From: Lachnospiraceae bacterium
GTDB taxonomy: Bacteria > Bacillota > Clostridia > Lachnospirales > Lachnospiraceae
Direction of reading: 5' to 3'
Assembly: GCA_028696165.1 (NCBI GenBank)
Contig: JAQVHQ010000027.1
Coordinates: 1 to 44,526, forward strand
Length of the DNA stretch: 44,526 bases
Shown: in pieces, positions 1-8,039 of the stretch
How the letters are laid out: every line of letters starts with the position of its first letter
Numbering within the stretch: position 1 is the stretch's first letter
The notes under the pieces: model-generated
Databases searched by the model: none
What the model was told of the DNA's origin: nothing
What the model saw: the letters and a program-made list of their open reading frames with translations, nothing else
Translations under genes and position numbers: made by a program

Positions 1-152
1 GAAATATGGGCTTGATATGAGTACACAAAAGATGTATATTAATTCCACAAGTCATTGCCTGATATTTTATCAGTGCATCGTGGGTGAACTCTACACTATT
101 ATTTCCGAAGGTAAATTTACGCAATCACATATGTGTACAGAAGGAGAAGAAT

Positions 153-398
153 ATGGCAAAATCAAAATTAATGAAAGCAAACAAGAAAATCGAAGAGGCA
201 GTTGTAGGAGGTTATAAAAAGATAGAGAATGGTGTAGTGGGAGGCTATAAAAAGATAGAGAATGGTGTGGTAGGAGGCTTTACAAAAATGACAGATGGAT
301 TTGTAGACCAGTTCCTTACAAAAGAAGGAGAAACGGTGGAAGAAGCGAAACAGCGTATGAAGAAAGAACAGGAAGAGAGAGAAAAGCCTTCTGTTTAA
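153..398 (+). CDS. Small 11-residue-repeat protein (81 aa), function unknown
   Basis: The start at 153 is chosen because AAGGAGAAG lies just upstream; longer in-frame extensions have no such site. The first half is built from four consecutive 11-residue units of the type KKIENGVVGGY, the last degenerate (TKMTDGFVDQF). At DNA level the second and third units are a nearly exact 33-bp tandem repeat. The second half is a charged stretch rich in Glu, Lys and Arg, likely helical. No signal peptide or transmembrane segment is visible. An 11-residue period with Lys/Glu on one side and Val/Gly/Tyr on the other is the pattern of amphipathic helices that lie on membranes; this is an analogy, not homology. 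It sits directly upstream of the ABC operon and promoter A. I do not recognise a named family. Confidence 0.75.
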   Translation: MAKSKLMKANKKIEEAVVGGYKKIENGVVGGYKKIENGVVGGFTKMTDGFVDQFLTKEGETVEEAKQRMKKEQEEREKPSV

Positions 399-400
399 TA

Positions 401-448
401 ATTCTAAAACAAACTACATACAAAATTACAATAATGCAGCTGTACTAT
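401..448 (+). promoter_or_regulatory. Triple 11-bp repeat promoter A (before ABC operon)
   Basis: Three abutting 11-mers are seen: ATTCTAAAACA, AACTACATACA, AAATTACAATA. A 9-bp gap and the -10 hexamer TACTAT (443-448) follow. The ABC ATPase start is 30 bp further on. The spacing is identical to eight other sites in this window. An OmpR/PhoB-type activator is inferred because no good -35 box is present. Confidence 0.7.
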
Positions 449-477
449 AAAACAAGATTAAAAAGGAGGTTACATAA

Positions 478-1386
478 ATGGATAAAATTGTCGTAAATAA
501 TCTGACAAAAGATTATGGACATGGAAGAGGAATATATGATGTTTCTTTTACGGTAAAAGAAGGAGAAGTATTTGGATTCTTGGGACCAAATGGTGCTGGA
601 AAATCCACTACCATAAGGCATCTTATGGGTTTTTCAAAACCGCAAAAGGGAAAAGCAGCAATTGACAAGTTGGACTGCTGGAAAAAGCATGGACAACTCA
701 TGAAGGAAGTAGGGTATCTGCCGGGGGAGGTTGCATTGCCGGATGGGCTGAACAGTAAGGGATTTGTTCATATGATGCAGGGTCTTAGAAATGCTCAAAA
801 TCAACAATTAATAAAGGAATTGCTAGAACGTTTTCAGTTAAAGATGACGGGAGATGTTAAAAAATTGAGCATTGGTGAAAAGAGGAAGCTTGCAGTTGTT
901 GCTGCGTTTATGAATGATCCGGATGTACTGTTGCTGGATGAGCCGACTTCCGGATTAGACCCGGTCATGCAGGAAGTATTTATTACATTTGTTAAAGAGC
1001 AGAAGGAAAAGGGTAAAACAGTATTATTATCCAGTCATATTTTTAGTGAAGTGGAAGCACTCTGTGATCGAATCGCAATTATTAAGGAAGGCAAAATCAT
1101 TACCGTAGTGGATGCGGAAGAAGTAAAGCACTATAAACGAAAAACTTTTGAAGTGACATTCCAAAGCAAAGAGGAGTATGACAGATTTCAGAAGGAACCT
1201 TTTGAATTCAGGGAAGTCAATCCAGATGAACATATGTTGGCAATGGTAGTGGAGGACAGACAGACAAATCAGTTTGTGCAGGCATCTTCCGGGTATAAGA
1301 TCACAAAAATGGTGGAGCACCAGCAAACGCTGGAGGAATATTTTATGCATTTTTATAAAAGTGATCGTACATTTGGAGGTATATAG
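478..1386 (+). CDS. ABC transporter ATP-binding protein (302 aa)
   Basis: Cytoplasmic ATPase of an ABC-2 type drug or peptide exporter. Seen: Walker A GPNGAGKST (residues 36-44), a signature-like LSIGEKRK, Walker B LLLDEP followed by the D-loop SGLDP, and the switch histidine in SSHIF. The roughly 90-residue C-terminal extension is typical of BcrA/YhaQ-like exporter ATPases. AGGAGG lies 8 bp before ATG 478. It is the first gene after promoter A and is followed 1 bp later by a second, divergent ATPase, so the exporter may use a heterodimeric ATPase pair. Substrate is not shown by sequence. Its cognate permease downstream is broken. Confidence 0.93.
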   Translation: MDKIVVNNLTKDYGHGRGIYDVSFTVKEGEVFGFLGPNGAGKSTTIRHLMGFSKPQKGKAAIDKLDCWKKHGQLMKEVGYLPGEVALPDGLNSKGFVHMMQGLRNAQNQQLIKELLERFQLKMTGDVKKLSIGEKRKLAVVAAFMNDPDVLLLDEPTSGLDPVMQEVFITFVKEQKEKGKTVLLSSHIFSEVEALCDRIAIIKEGKIITVVDAEEVKHYKRKTFEVTFQSKEEYDRFQKEPFEFREVNPDEHMLAMVVEDRQTNQFVQASSGYKITKMVEHQQTLEEYFMHFYKSDRTFGGI

Positions 1387-1387
1387 C

Positions 1388-2326
1388 ATGGGAGAAATCA
1401 TAAGAACGACAGGACTTACAAAAGACTATAAGAAAGGGAAAGGGATTTTTGATTTCCAATTTTCAGTTCAGCAAGGCGAAGTGTTCGGTCTGGTTGGAAC
1501 GAATGGAAGTGGAAAGACAACAACTATACGGCATATGATGGGATTTATAAAAGGAGATTCCGGAAATGTGAAAATCAAGGGAATGGACAGTTGGAAAAAT
1601 TCCGCAAAACTCAAAAAAATCATCGGTTACGTACCTGGTCAGATAGATTTCCCGGATGTAGGAACCGGGACGGCGTTCTTGAAAATCCAGTCGAATTTTC
1701 TGGGAATGAAAGATTTGACTTTTATGAACGAACTTATCGACCGGTTTAAGATTGATATTACAGCTCCACTGAAAACAATGAGTAAAGGTATGAAGCAAAA
1801 GATGGCACTGGTCGCTGCTTTTATGTCCGAACCAGACATCTATCTGCTAGATGAACCCTCAACCGGGCTGGATCCTTTAATGCGTGATACCCTGATTGAA
1901 CTGATCTTAGAGCAGAAGGCAAAGGGAAAGACGATCTTTATGTCCAGTCATATTTTCAAAGAGTTGGAGGATACCTGTGATACGGTATTGTTTATCAAAA
2001 ATGGACATATCATAAATCAGGTAGGAAGAAGTGAGTATGAAAGTAATCCATTTGAGCAGTATGAAATACGATTTTCATCAAAAGAAGAATATAAGAGATA
2101 CACCGAAGATATTAAGCATAAACCACTAGACGAAGATGGACAAAAATATCTGGTGGGGAAATTTCGAGAGCGAAATGCAATCGTTCTTAGCATACCGCAG
2201 AATCGGATTCAGGAATTTTTACAAGATTTAGCAAAATATGATTTGCATTCCATAAACAATGCATCGTATTCACTGGAAAGATATTATATTGAAATGATAG
2301 AGAGCGAGGATGAAAAAAATGATTAG
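1388..2326 (+). CDS. ABC transporter ATP-binding protein, second subunit (312 aa)
   Basis: A second exporter-type ATPase, paralogous to its upstream neighbour. Walker A is GTNGSGKTT, the signature region is MSKGMKQKM, Walker B is YLLDEP with STGLDP, and the H-loop is SSHIF. The C-terminal extension again matches exporter ATPases. Start 1388 is preferred over the longer open frame because GGAGG lies at about 1375-1379 and this start gives a compact junction with the preceding gene. The 3' end overlaps the start of the permease remnant by 8 bp, so the three were one operon. Confidence 0.92.
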   Translation: MGEIIRTTGLTKDYKKGKGIFDFQFSVQQGEVFGLVGTNGSGKTTTIRHMMGFIKGDSGNVKIKGMDSWKNSAKLKKIIGYVPGQIDFPDVGTGTAFLKIQSNFLGMKDLTFMNELIDRFKIDITAPLKTMSKGMKQKMALVAAFMSEPDIYLLDEPSTGLDPLMRDTLIELILEQKAKGKTIFMSSHIFKELEDTCDTVLFIKNGHIINQVGRSEYESNPFEQYEIRFSSKEEYKRYTEDIKHKPLDEDGQKYLVGKFRERNAIVLSIPQNRIQEFLQDLAKYDLHSINNASYSLERYYIEMIESEDEKND

Positions 2327-2869
2327 TTTTCCTTTATTAAAACAGACAGTAAAATCCAATTGAGTAATTTGGGGTGCCATGGCAGGTATATCGGCAATTC
2401 TGTTGGCACAATTTGCAGCCATGGAAATGACACAGAATTTGTTATTCGTTATATTTTATTCCATTATGGTCACATTATTTCCTGCAGTTTATTCACTGAT
2501 AAGCTCCAATAAATTAATGGCAGGACAGGTGGACAGTGGTTCCATGGCGCATGTTTGGCAAGTTTGGCTTTAGCTGGTTTGTGTTTTATGTTTTCTGGAA
2601 TCTTCAACCGTTCAAAGCATGTAATTGGTTTTTCCGGAACCCTGGTTGGAGTTTGTATTCTGGCAGGTATGATGGGAACATTTGGCAGTCTTGGAATTGA
2701 TTCTTTGGAGAATTTCAAGTATGCAACACTCTTTTCCTTATATGACTACTCATCTGTACTATCCGGTGGGGATGATTGGATTATAAAGACAGTTGCAGCA
2801 GGTGTAATCGCGCTTGTTGGATATTTGATTGGCGGAGCATGGTTCTGCAAGAAAGATTTGCCATTATAA
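2319..2869 (+). pseudogene. ABC-2 type permease, decayed (nonsense codon, internal deletion, frameshift)
   Basis: The start ATG 2319 overlaps the ATPase stop. Reading begins MISFPLLKQTVKSN and meets an in-frame TGA at 2361. The same frame then continues as hydrophobic membrane protein (MAGISAILLAQFAAME and onward) as far as GQVDSGSMAHV. Typical members continue here with a long cytoplasmic and membrane region, but the sequence jumps to another frame that starts near 2555 and runs as two or three more membrane segments to the stop at 2869, with SLYDYSSVL near the end. The remaining coding capacity of about 180 codons is well under the usual size of this permease type. The exporter fed by the two intact ATPases is therefore probably non-functional unless they pair with another permease. 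Confidence 0.8.
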
Positions 2870-2899
2870 GTAGTCGGATTTGCCACTGGCACTTAGTAA

Positions 2900-3004
2900 C
2901 GCGGCAAGCATGCCAAGGTGTACTTGAAATCAGGAGAGGAGCTACCACAGGAGGTACATTATAGAGTGTGTGAAGAAAAGTCTGTAAATACAGATCTTCT
3001 ATGA
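2900..3004 (+). pseudogene. Possible C-terminal gene remnant (34 codons)
   Basis: Directly after tandem stops TAG TAA (2894-2899) an open stretch reads RGKHAKVYLKSGEELPQE and continues to TGA at 3002. Its composition looks like real protein, unlike the surrounding DNA, but there is no start codon. I cannot assign a family. It may be the tail of a gene removed by the same events that damaged the permease. Confidence 0.3.
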
Positions 3005-3049
3005 TAAGTGATGAGCTGATAAGCTAAGAATTAGCTTCCAGCTCGAGTT

Positions 3050-3290
3050 GTACGGGGTATAGAGAAAACAAATTTTTATATATGCCCCGTCTAGCTATAT
3101 TTCGCTATTATATATACAATATGGGGCATATATAAGTGCATTTTTTTCTAATGCCCCACTATTGAATTCAAAACGGGGCACTGTAGCTTTTTAAGGCTGC
3201 ATGTGCCCTGTTCACGTGATTTATACTACTTATTTTTGTTTCAATGAGGCATTTTCATATTTTCGCCTCACCTATGCCCCGTTTCTTGAA
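3050..3290. repeat. Cluster of alternating ATGCCCC / GGGGCAT motifs in a gene-free stretch
   Basis: The stretch 2870-3616 holds no convincing intact gene. Within it, TATATATGCCCC (3077-3088) and GGGGCATATATA (3123-3134) form a perfect 12-bp inverted repeat. A second pair, TGCCCC near 3152 and GGGGCA near 3175, follows, and related TGCCCTGT and TATGCCCCG copies occur further on to about 3284. An RNA with several hairpins, or a cluster of binding sites, are both possible; nothing identifies it as a known element. Confidence 0.5.
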
Positions 3291-3520
3291 GCGTATCCAT
3301 TTAACCGCATCAAGTAAGTCACTGCACCAAATATATAATGTACACTATACAGTGGACATGAAGAATTCTTATTTTATACCCGATTTTATGCTGGAACCTT
3401 TTTCATGGACAAGACTTTTTATATTAATACCTTAAAAGAGTAGTACATACGCAAAGGCATACTTGAATATTTGAATCAATCTTAAGTGACCTAACTGATA
3501 GAAAAAAATAAAAAAATTAC

Positions 3521-3568
3521 TGAAAATATTAAAACATAAACAATTCTGAAACAAACCTATGTTAATAT
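3521..3568 (+). promoter_or_regulatory. Triple 11-bp repeat promoter B (before response regulator)
   Basis: Repeats are TGAAAATATTA, AAACATAAACA, ATTCTGAAACA, then 9 bp and the -10 TAATAT (3563-3568). The first repeat is weak and the other two are close to consensus. It lies 48 bp before the response regulator start, which suggests autoregulation. Confidence 0.68.
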
Positions 3569-3616
3569 ATAGAAAATAAATCAAAATCACGCAAAACGTA
3601 AGGAGAGAATAAGGTT

Positions 3617-4336
3617 ATGATTAATATATTGATAGTAGAAGATGATGCTGATTTGAACAAGACTCTCTGTTCTTATCTTAATAATACTGGTTTTCAGACG
3701 ACTGGATGTCTGGGAGCGGAGGATGCTTATGATGCCATGTATAACAACCTGTATGAACTGATTATTTCAGATATCATGATGCCGGGGATAGATGGGTTTG
3801 AATTTGCCAGAACGGTTCGAGAGGTTAATAAATCAATTCCAATCCTGTTTATGTCTGCAAAGGATGATCTGCCATCCAAGCAGAGAGGCTTTCGTCTTGG
3901 CATCGACGACTATATGGTAAAACCGGTGGACTTTGATGAATTGCTTCTTCGCGTAAGAGCACTCCTTCGAAGAGCCAATGTAGAAATGGAACGAAAAATC
4001 TCAGTTGGCAATCTGACGATGGATGCGGATGCGATGACAGCCACCCTATATACGCAATTAGACAAGGGAGAGAAGTCTGAAATTCTCTATGGAAATGAGA
4101 TCCCCGTCACTACACGGGAGTTTAATATCCTATACAAATTATTGTCTTACCCAAATAAAACTTTTTCCAGAGGGCAGCTGATGGATGAGTTCTGGGGAAG
4201 AGACAGTGATACGAGTTTGAGAGCAGTTGATGTGTATGTGACAAAACTGAGGGACAAATTTTCTGAATGTAATGGTTTTAAAATTGTTACCGTCAGAGGT
4301 TTGGGTTATAAGTCAGTGATTGAAAAGGTGGGATAA
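3617..4336 (+). CDS. OmpR-family response regulator (239 aa)
   Basis: Two-component transcription factor. The N-terminal receiver domain (about residues 1-120) has the acidic pair in VEDD (E8, D9), the phospho-acceptor D52 in SDIMMPG, S80 and K102 in VKPVD. The C-terminal winged-helix domain (about 130-235) has REFNILYKLLSYPNKTFSRGQL and the recognition-helix region DVYVTKLRDKF, ending in VRGLGYK, as in OmpR/PhoB/VanR members. GGAGAG precedes ATG 3617. The kinase gene starts 4 bp after its stop. The promoter carries the same 11-bp repeat array found at eight other genes, so it is the leading candidate for the factor that binds them; this is inference. Confidence 0.95.
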   Translation: MINILIVEDDADLNKTLCSYLNNTGFQTTGCLGAEDAYDAMYNNLYELIISDIMMPGIDGFEFARTVREVNKSIPILFMSAKDDLPSKQRGFRLGIDDYMVKPVDFDELLLRVRALLRRANVEMERKISVGNLTMDADAMTATLYTQLDKGEKSEILYGNEIPVTTREFNILYKLLSYPNKTFSRGQLMDEFWGRDSDTSLRAVDVYVTKLRDKFSECNGFKIVTVRGLGYKSVIEKVG

Positions 4337-4340
4337 AGCC

Positions 4341-5423
4341 ATGGATAAAGAGATAAAGGTAAGGCAGTCACATTTTCCCCTAAGGATACTGGGGATTACG
4401 TTTGGAATTATGCTGCTTATGTCGGGAGTTCATATGGGACTCATTCAATTATTGAATGTGCTTCATGTGAATGGATGGGCCCAGGCACCCATCATAATGG
4501 TCTACTGGCTTATTATTGCAGCAGGGTTTACGGTGGTAACAAGAATCCAAATCGAAAAAACCTATGAGATACCTATGCAGGAACTGGCGAAAGCGACCAG
4601 TGCAGTTGCACATGGGGACTTTTCTGTGTATGTACCTACACTTAATTCTATGGATAAGTTAGATTATCTGGATGTGATGATTATGGATTTTAATAAAATG
4701 GTGGAGGAATTGGGAAGTATCGAGACCTTGAAGACCGATTTCTTTTCTAACGTATCCCATGAGATCAAGACACCTATCTCCGTGATCTCCAATCACGCAC
4801 AGATTTTAAAAATGAGCGGTGACTTGACCAGTGAGCAGATGGCGTCTGTGGACGGAATCTTAACAGCATCCAAGAAATTGTCTAATCTGATTACCAATAT
4901 GCTGAAATTAAATCGTCTGGAAAAACAGAATATCAGTCCGGAAGCGGAAGAGTATGATCTGTGTGAACAGTTGTGTGACTGTATTCTCCAGTTTGAAAAT
5001 CGCTGGGAAGAAAAGCAGATCGAGCTGGAAGTGGATATGGAAGATCGGGTCAGTGTGAAAGCAGATGCCAGCCTGTTGGAACTAGTATGGAATAATCTGC
5101 TGAGCAACGCGGTAAAATTCACAGAGGCAGGTGGAACGGTCAAGGTCAAAGAAGAGTCAACAAAAGATTCCATTCGTGTCCAGGTAACGGATAGTGGATG
5201 CGGTATGGATAAGGAAACCATGAATCACATGTTTGATAAGTTTTACCAGGGAGATACTTCCCACGCAACAGAAGGAAATGGACTTGGTATGGCGCTGACA
5301 CTACGTGTTTTACAGATATCTGGTGGAGACATCGCAGTAGACAGCGAAGTGGGAGTTGGAACTACATTTACCGTAACTTTACCGAAAATCGATTTAGACC
5401 AGGAAAGCATAGAAATGGAGTAG
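4341..5423 (+). CDS. Sensor histidine kinase (360 aa)
   Basis: Membrane-bound partner of the response regulator. Two transmembrane segments lie at about residues 15-38 and 50-68 with a very short loop between them, so there is almost no extracellular sensor domain. This is the intramembrane-sensing style often seen for kinases that respond to cell-envelope stress or work with ABC transporters. A HAMP-like linker follows, then the H-box FFSNVSHEIKTP (His140), N-box WNNLLSNAVKF, G1 DSGCGMD, F-box FDKFYQGD and G2 GNGLGMAL. Start 4341 is chosen because AAGGTGGG precedes it; an alternative start at 4320 lies inside the regulator gene. Confidence 0.94.
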   Translation: MDKEIKVRQSHFPLRILGITFGIMLLMSGVHMGLIQLLNVLHVNGWAQAPIIMVYWLIIAAGFTVVTRIQIEKTYEIPMQELAKATSAVAHGDFSVYVPTLNSMDKLDYLDVMIMDFNKMVEELGSIETLKTDFFSNVSHEIKTPISVISNHAQILKMSGDLTSEQMASVDGILTASKKLSNLITNMLKLNRLEKQNISPEAEEYDLCEQLCDCILQFENRWEEKQIELEVDMEDRVSVKADASLLELVWNNLLSNAVKFTEAGGTVKVKEESTKDSIRVQVTDSGCGMDKETMNHMFDKFYQGDTSHATEGNGLGMALTLRVLQISGGDIAVDSEVGVGTTFTVTLPKIDLDQESIEME

Positions 5424-5428
5424 AATAT

Positions 5429-5980
5429 ATGAATGAGATAAATAGAACCGGTGAAGGGTACATCGGATATGAATATAAGGAATTAGCAGTAGATAAAAAG
5501 CAGGTTTCCCTTTATCTGGACGGGTTTGAAAACTTCGGATGGGAGATTGATACCAGACACAAACAGTCAGAAATCGTGGAAAGCAGCAAATCAGGGAAAA
5601 CCACCCTGCGATTAAAAAGAGATAGAAAGATCATGAACAAAGCAGAGCTTACCAGACTGCAGCGAAACTTTGAAGACTGTATGAAACAAATGGAAGATCT
5701 GGAGAATTCCAAAACTAGTCTTGCTACGGTAGTGTCACTTATTATCGCGATTCTGGGAACTGCATTTATAGCATGCTCGGTATTTGCAGTTACCCATGAG
5801 CCACCACTCATTTTGCTGTGTGTTGTGCTTGCTATTCCAGGATTTGTCGGTTGGATAGTGCCACTGTTTGCGTATAAAAAATTGGTTCGACGTAAGACAC
5901 AGGAGATCAATCCTCTTATAGAGGTGAAGCAGGACGAAGTGTATGAGATCTGTGAAAAAGGTCATAAACTTCTGGTATAA
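5429..5980 (+). CDS. Two-TM membrane protein in the two-component operon (183 aa)
   Basis: The N-terminal half is soluble and charged, with a possible coiled-coil stretch at about residues 70-95. Two hydrophobic segments follow at about 100-120 and 125-150, then a basic KKLVRRK and a soluble tail. No signal peptide is seen. It begins 5 bp after the kinase stop and is followed closely by another membrane protein, so it is co-transcribed with the two-component system. I do not recognise a characterised family. A role as accessory sensor or target of the system is inference from position alone. Confidence 0.8.
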   Translation: MNEINRTGEGYIGYEYKELAVDKKQVSLYLDGFENFGWEIDTRHKQSEIVESSKSGKTTLRLKRDRKIMNKAELTRLQRNFEDCMKQMEDLENSKTSLATVVSLIIAILGTAFIACSVFAVTHEPPLILLCVVLAIPGFVGWIVPLFAYKKLVRRKTQEINPLIEVKQDEVYEICEKGHKLLV

Positions 5981-5993
5981 GAAGGGCGGTACT

Positions 5994-6908
5994 ATGGGAA
6001 AGAAATTTCTAAAATGGCTGAAGGCATTCCGCCCTCCATTTGTTTTATCGGTTATAGGTGCGGCTGTTTTTTCAGGACTATCACTTGTATTTGCATCTAC
6101 AAAATGGTTCCAAAGCTTACCAATGGTCGTGTCCTATGCTGCTTACGCATGTGCAGCAGTATTCCTTCGACTTGCCATATGGGCGGTTGTATTGCTTTTG
6201 ACGACCACATCCCCCAGGCAACAGTTTATGGAAGTGACAGGTAAAAACAGGTTCACAGCAAAATTTACCCGGAACTATACATTTCGCACCATGGTTATAT
6301 CCTCGGCATCACTGATATTCAATATACTCTTAAGTACATCGAAAATGTTCGCGGGCTGGTTTTATTCGTCTACCTGGCTCATAGTTTTAGCTGGATATTA
6401 TCTAATCCTGTGTGTGTCAAAGACGTTACTTTTGCGTTACGGGAGAAAACTTATCCAGTTGACGGATAAGAAGGAGGCTTTGGTACATGAGTGGAGAGCC
6501 TACCGTTTGAGCGGAATCATGCTGCTGGTGTTAACCGCTTTCTTGCAGGGCGTGGTAATCATGATCGTGCGAGATGGGTCAGGATTTTCTTATAATGAAA
6601 TCGTAGTAATTGCCATCGCGACTTATGATTTCTACTGTTTAGGAAATGCCATTTATTTTATGATTGCGAAAAGAAAGAATCATTCGCCTATTGTCAATTC
6701 ATTAAAAAGGATCAGTCTGGCAGGCTCGCTGGTCTCAATATTGTCTCTTCAGACGGCTATGTTTTCCTCCTTTGGTGGAGCAAATGAAAATACATTCAAG
6801 ACAGTGATGAATATTTGCACAGGAACATTTGTATGCGTATTTTTGATTGTATTAGGAATTATTTCTATAAGAAAAGCAAATATGGAATTACGGCAAATTG
6901 TACATTAG
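5994..6908 (+). CDS. Polytopic membrane protein, unknown function (304 aa)
   Basis: Six to eight hydrophobic segments are spread over the whole length, with short basic loops (for example RRKNHS-type and RKANMEL regions on the presumed cytoplasmic side). Start 5994 is chosen over 5943 because the longer form overlaps the previous gene and AGGGCGG precedes 5994. It is the last gene of the two-component operon, and a hairpin follows its stop. No catalytic motif is recognised. Regulation by promoter B is inferred from the tight operon spacing. Confidence 0.78.
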   Translation: MGKKFLKWLKAFRPPFVLSVIGAAVFSGLSLVFASTKWFQSLPMVVSYAAYACAAVFLRLAIWAVVLLLTTTSPRQQFMEVTGKNRFTAKFTRNYTFRTMVISSASLIFNILLSTSKMFAGWFYSSTWLIVLAGYYLILCVSKTLLLRYGRKLIQLTDKKEALVHEWRAYRLSGIMLLVLTAFLQGVVIMIVRDGSGFSYNEIVVIAIATYDFYCLGNAIYFMIAKRKNHSPIVNSLKRISLAGSLVSILSLQTAMFSSFGGANENTFKTVMNICTGTFVCVFLIVLGIISIRKANMELRQIVH

Positions 6909-6936
6909 ATACTAGAATTACATAGTGGGAACAGAA

Positions 6937-6961
6937 AAGATCATCTTAACAGGATGATCTT
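6937..6961. terminator. Bidirectional hairpin terminator between convergent genes
   Basis: AAGATCATC and GATGATCTT form a perfect 9-bp stem with a 7-base loop. On the minus strand it is followed by a short T run, so it best serves the LysR gene, but it sits between two convergent genes and may serve both. Confidence 0.75.
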
Positions 6962-7886
6962 ATTTGTCTGACTGCAACATCCAAGTTTGAAACGAGCAAA
7001 TATTTTCGTCTGATTTTATATATTCTTTGATTTCTGATTCTAACGTGTCAATCGCGACTTGATGACTGACTTTTGTGTAACGGTTTTTGATTTCATAACA
7101 AATTCTTGGTGACGGCGGTTCTTTCAAAGTATAATAAGTGAGGTTGGGGTTAGAGCGGATTGCACCATTAATTACAGACATTGGTGCAATACCCCAGCGA
7201 CCAGGCTTATTAAGATAGCGTTGGAGCATGAAACCGGTATTAACCTGCATTAGGGGGGATACATCAGGACTCCAATGGCGGTCATGCCATTGTTTGTAAT
7301 CAGATCCCCAATTAAGAAAGATTTCTTTTGAAGAATCTAAATCTTTACATGAAATCAGATTGTGATAAGAGCTATCTTTGTGACAGATGAGATACATCAA
7401 TTCTCGGTAAATAGGAATAGAGACAATATCGGGATAAGAAATCTGACTAAATACAAAACCAATATCTGCAGATCTGCTTGCTACCAAATTATAGATCTCG
7501 TTGGAATGGTGCGTGTTAATAGCCAGACGAATATTGGGGAGCAAATCCAAATGGCGCTGAAAAAGTGGCACGAAGGTATAGCTATTTATAGCATCGACAC
7601 TGGCAATGGTAAGAGTGCTGATGTCAGCCATTTTTTTTAGATTTTGCGTATCTTTCCATAGTGCGGCCCATTGACCTGCAATTGGGATGAAAGAGTTGCC
7701 ATAGGTGGTTAGGGTAATATTATGCTGTCCTCGTTGACGCAATAAGAGTGGAGTGCCAAGTTCTTGCTCCAACTGCTGAATGCGCGTGCTGACCGTGGAT
7801 TGAGAGATAAATAATTTTTTCGCGGCAGCAGTGATATTCCCGGTTACAACAACAGTTAGAAAAGTTTCTATGTGATCATAATTCAT
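6960..7886 (-). CDS. LysR-family transcriptional regulator (308 aa)
   Basis: The N-terminal helix-turn-helix (about residues 1-60) has the LysR pattern ETFLTVVVTGNITAAAKKL, SQSTVSTRIQQLE and LGTPLLLR. The C-terminal periplasmic-binding-like effector domain is complete for the family length of about 300. The gene is divergent from the RraA-like/permease cluster starting near 8040, the classical arrangement for a LysR regulator controlling its neighbour in response to a pathway intermediate. The 150-bp divergent region contains A/T-rich imperfect dyads around TATACAGATATTATAC (about 7915-7945) that may be the operator. Confidence 0.93.
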   Translation of the reverse strand: MNYDHIETFLTVVVTGNITAAAKKLFISQSTVSTRIQQLEQELGTPLLLRQRGQHNITLTTYGNSFIPIAGQWAALWKDTQNLKKMADISTLTIASVDAINSYTFVPLFQRHLDLLPNIRLAINTHHSNEIYNLVASRSADIGFVFSQISYPDIVSIPIYRELMYLICHKDSSYHNLISCKDLDSSKEIFLNWGSDYKQWHDRHWSPDVSPLMQVNTGFMLQRYLNKPGRWGIAPMSVINGAIRSNPNLTYYTLKEPPSPRICYEIKNRYTKVSHQVAIDTLESEIKEYIKSDENICSFQTWMLQSDK

Positions 7887-8039
7887 AAGAAGTCTCCTTG
7901 TTTTTAAAAATCGATTATACAGATATTATACATCGAAATTATCTGTTTTACAAATAAAACAATGTGGGCTCAATGAAGATATCAAAAATCAGTGCGCAAT
8001 GATTTAAAACTAATGAAAACGTGTGAGGAGGAAATGACA

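Noticed and set aside
50-97. Possible activator array before the 11-residue-repeat gene (TACACT at 92)
   Set aside because: The upstream 11-mers do not resemble the ATTCnnAAACA consensus.
17-217. Open frame overlapping the start of the repeat protein
   Set aside because: No ribosome binding site, and it overlaps the better-supported gene at 153 in another frame.
3244-3435. 63-codon open frame in the gene-free stretch
   Set aside because: No ribosome site, odd composition, and it overlaps the inverted-repeat cluster.
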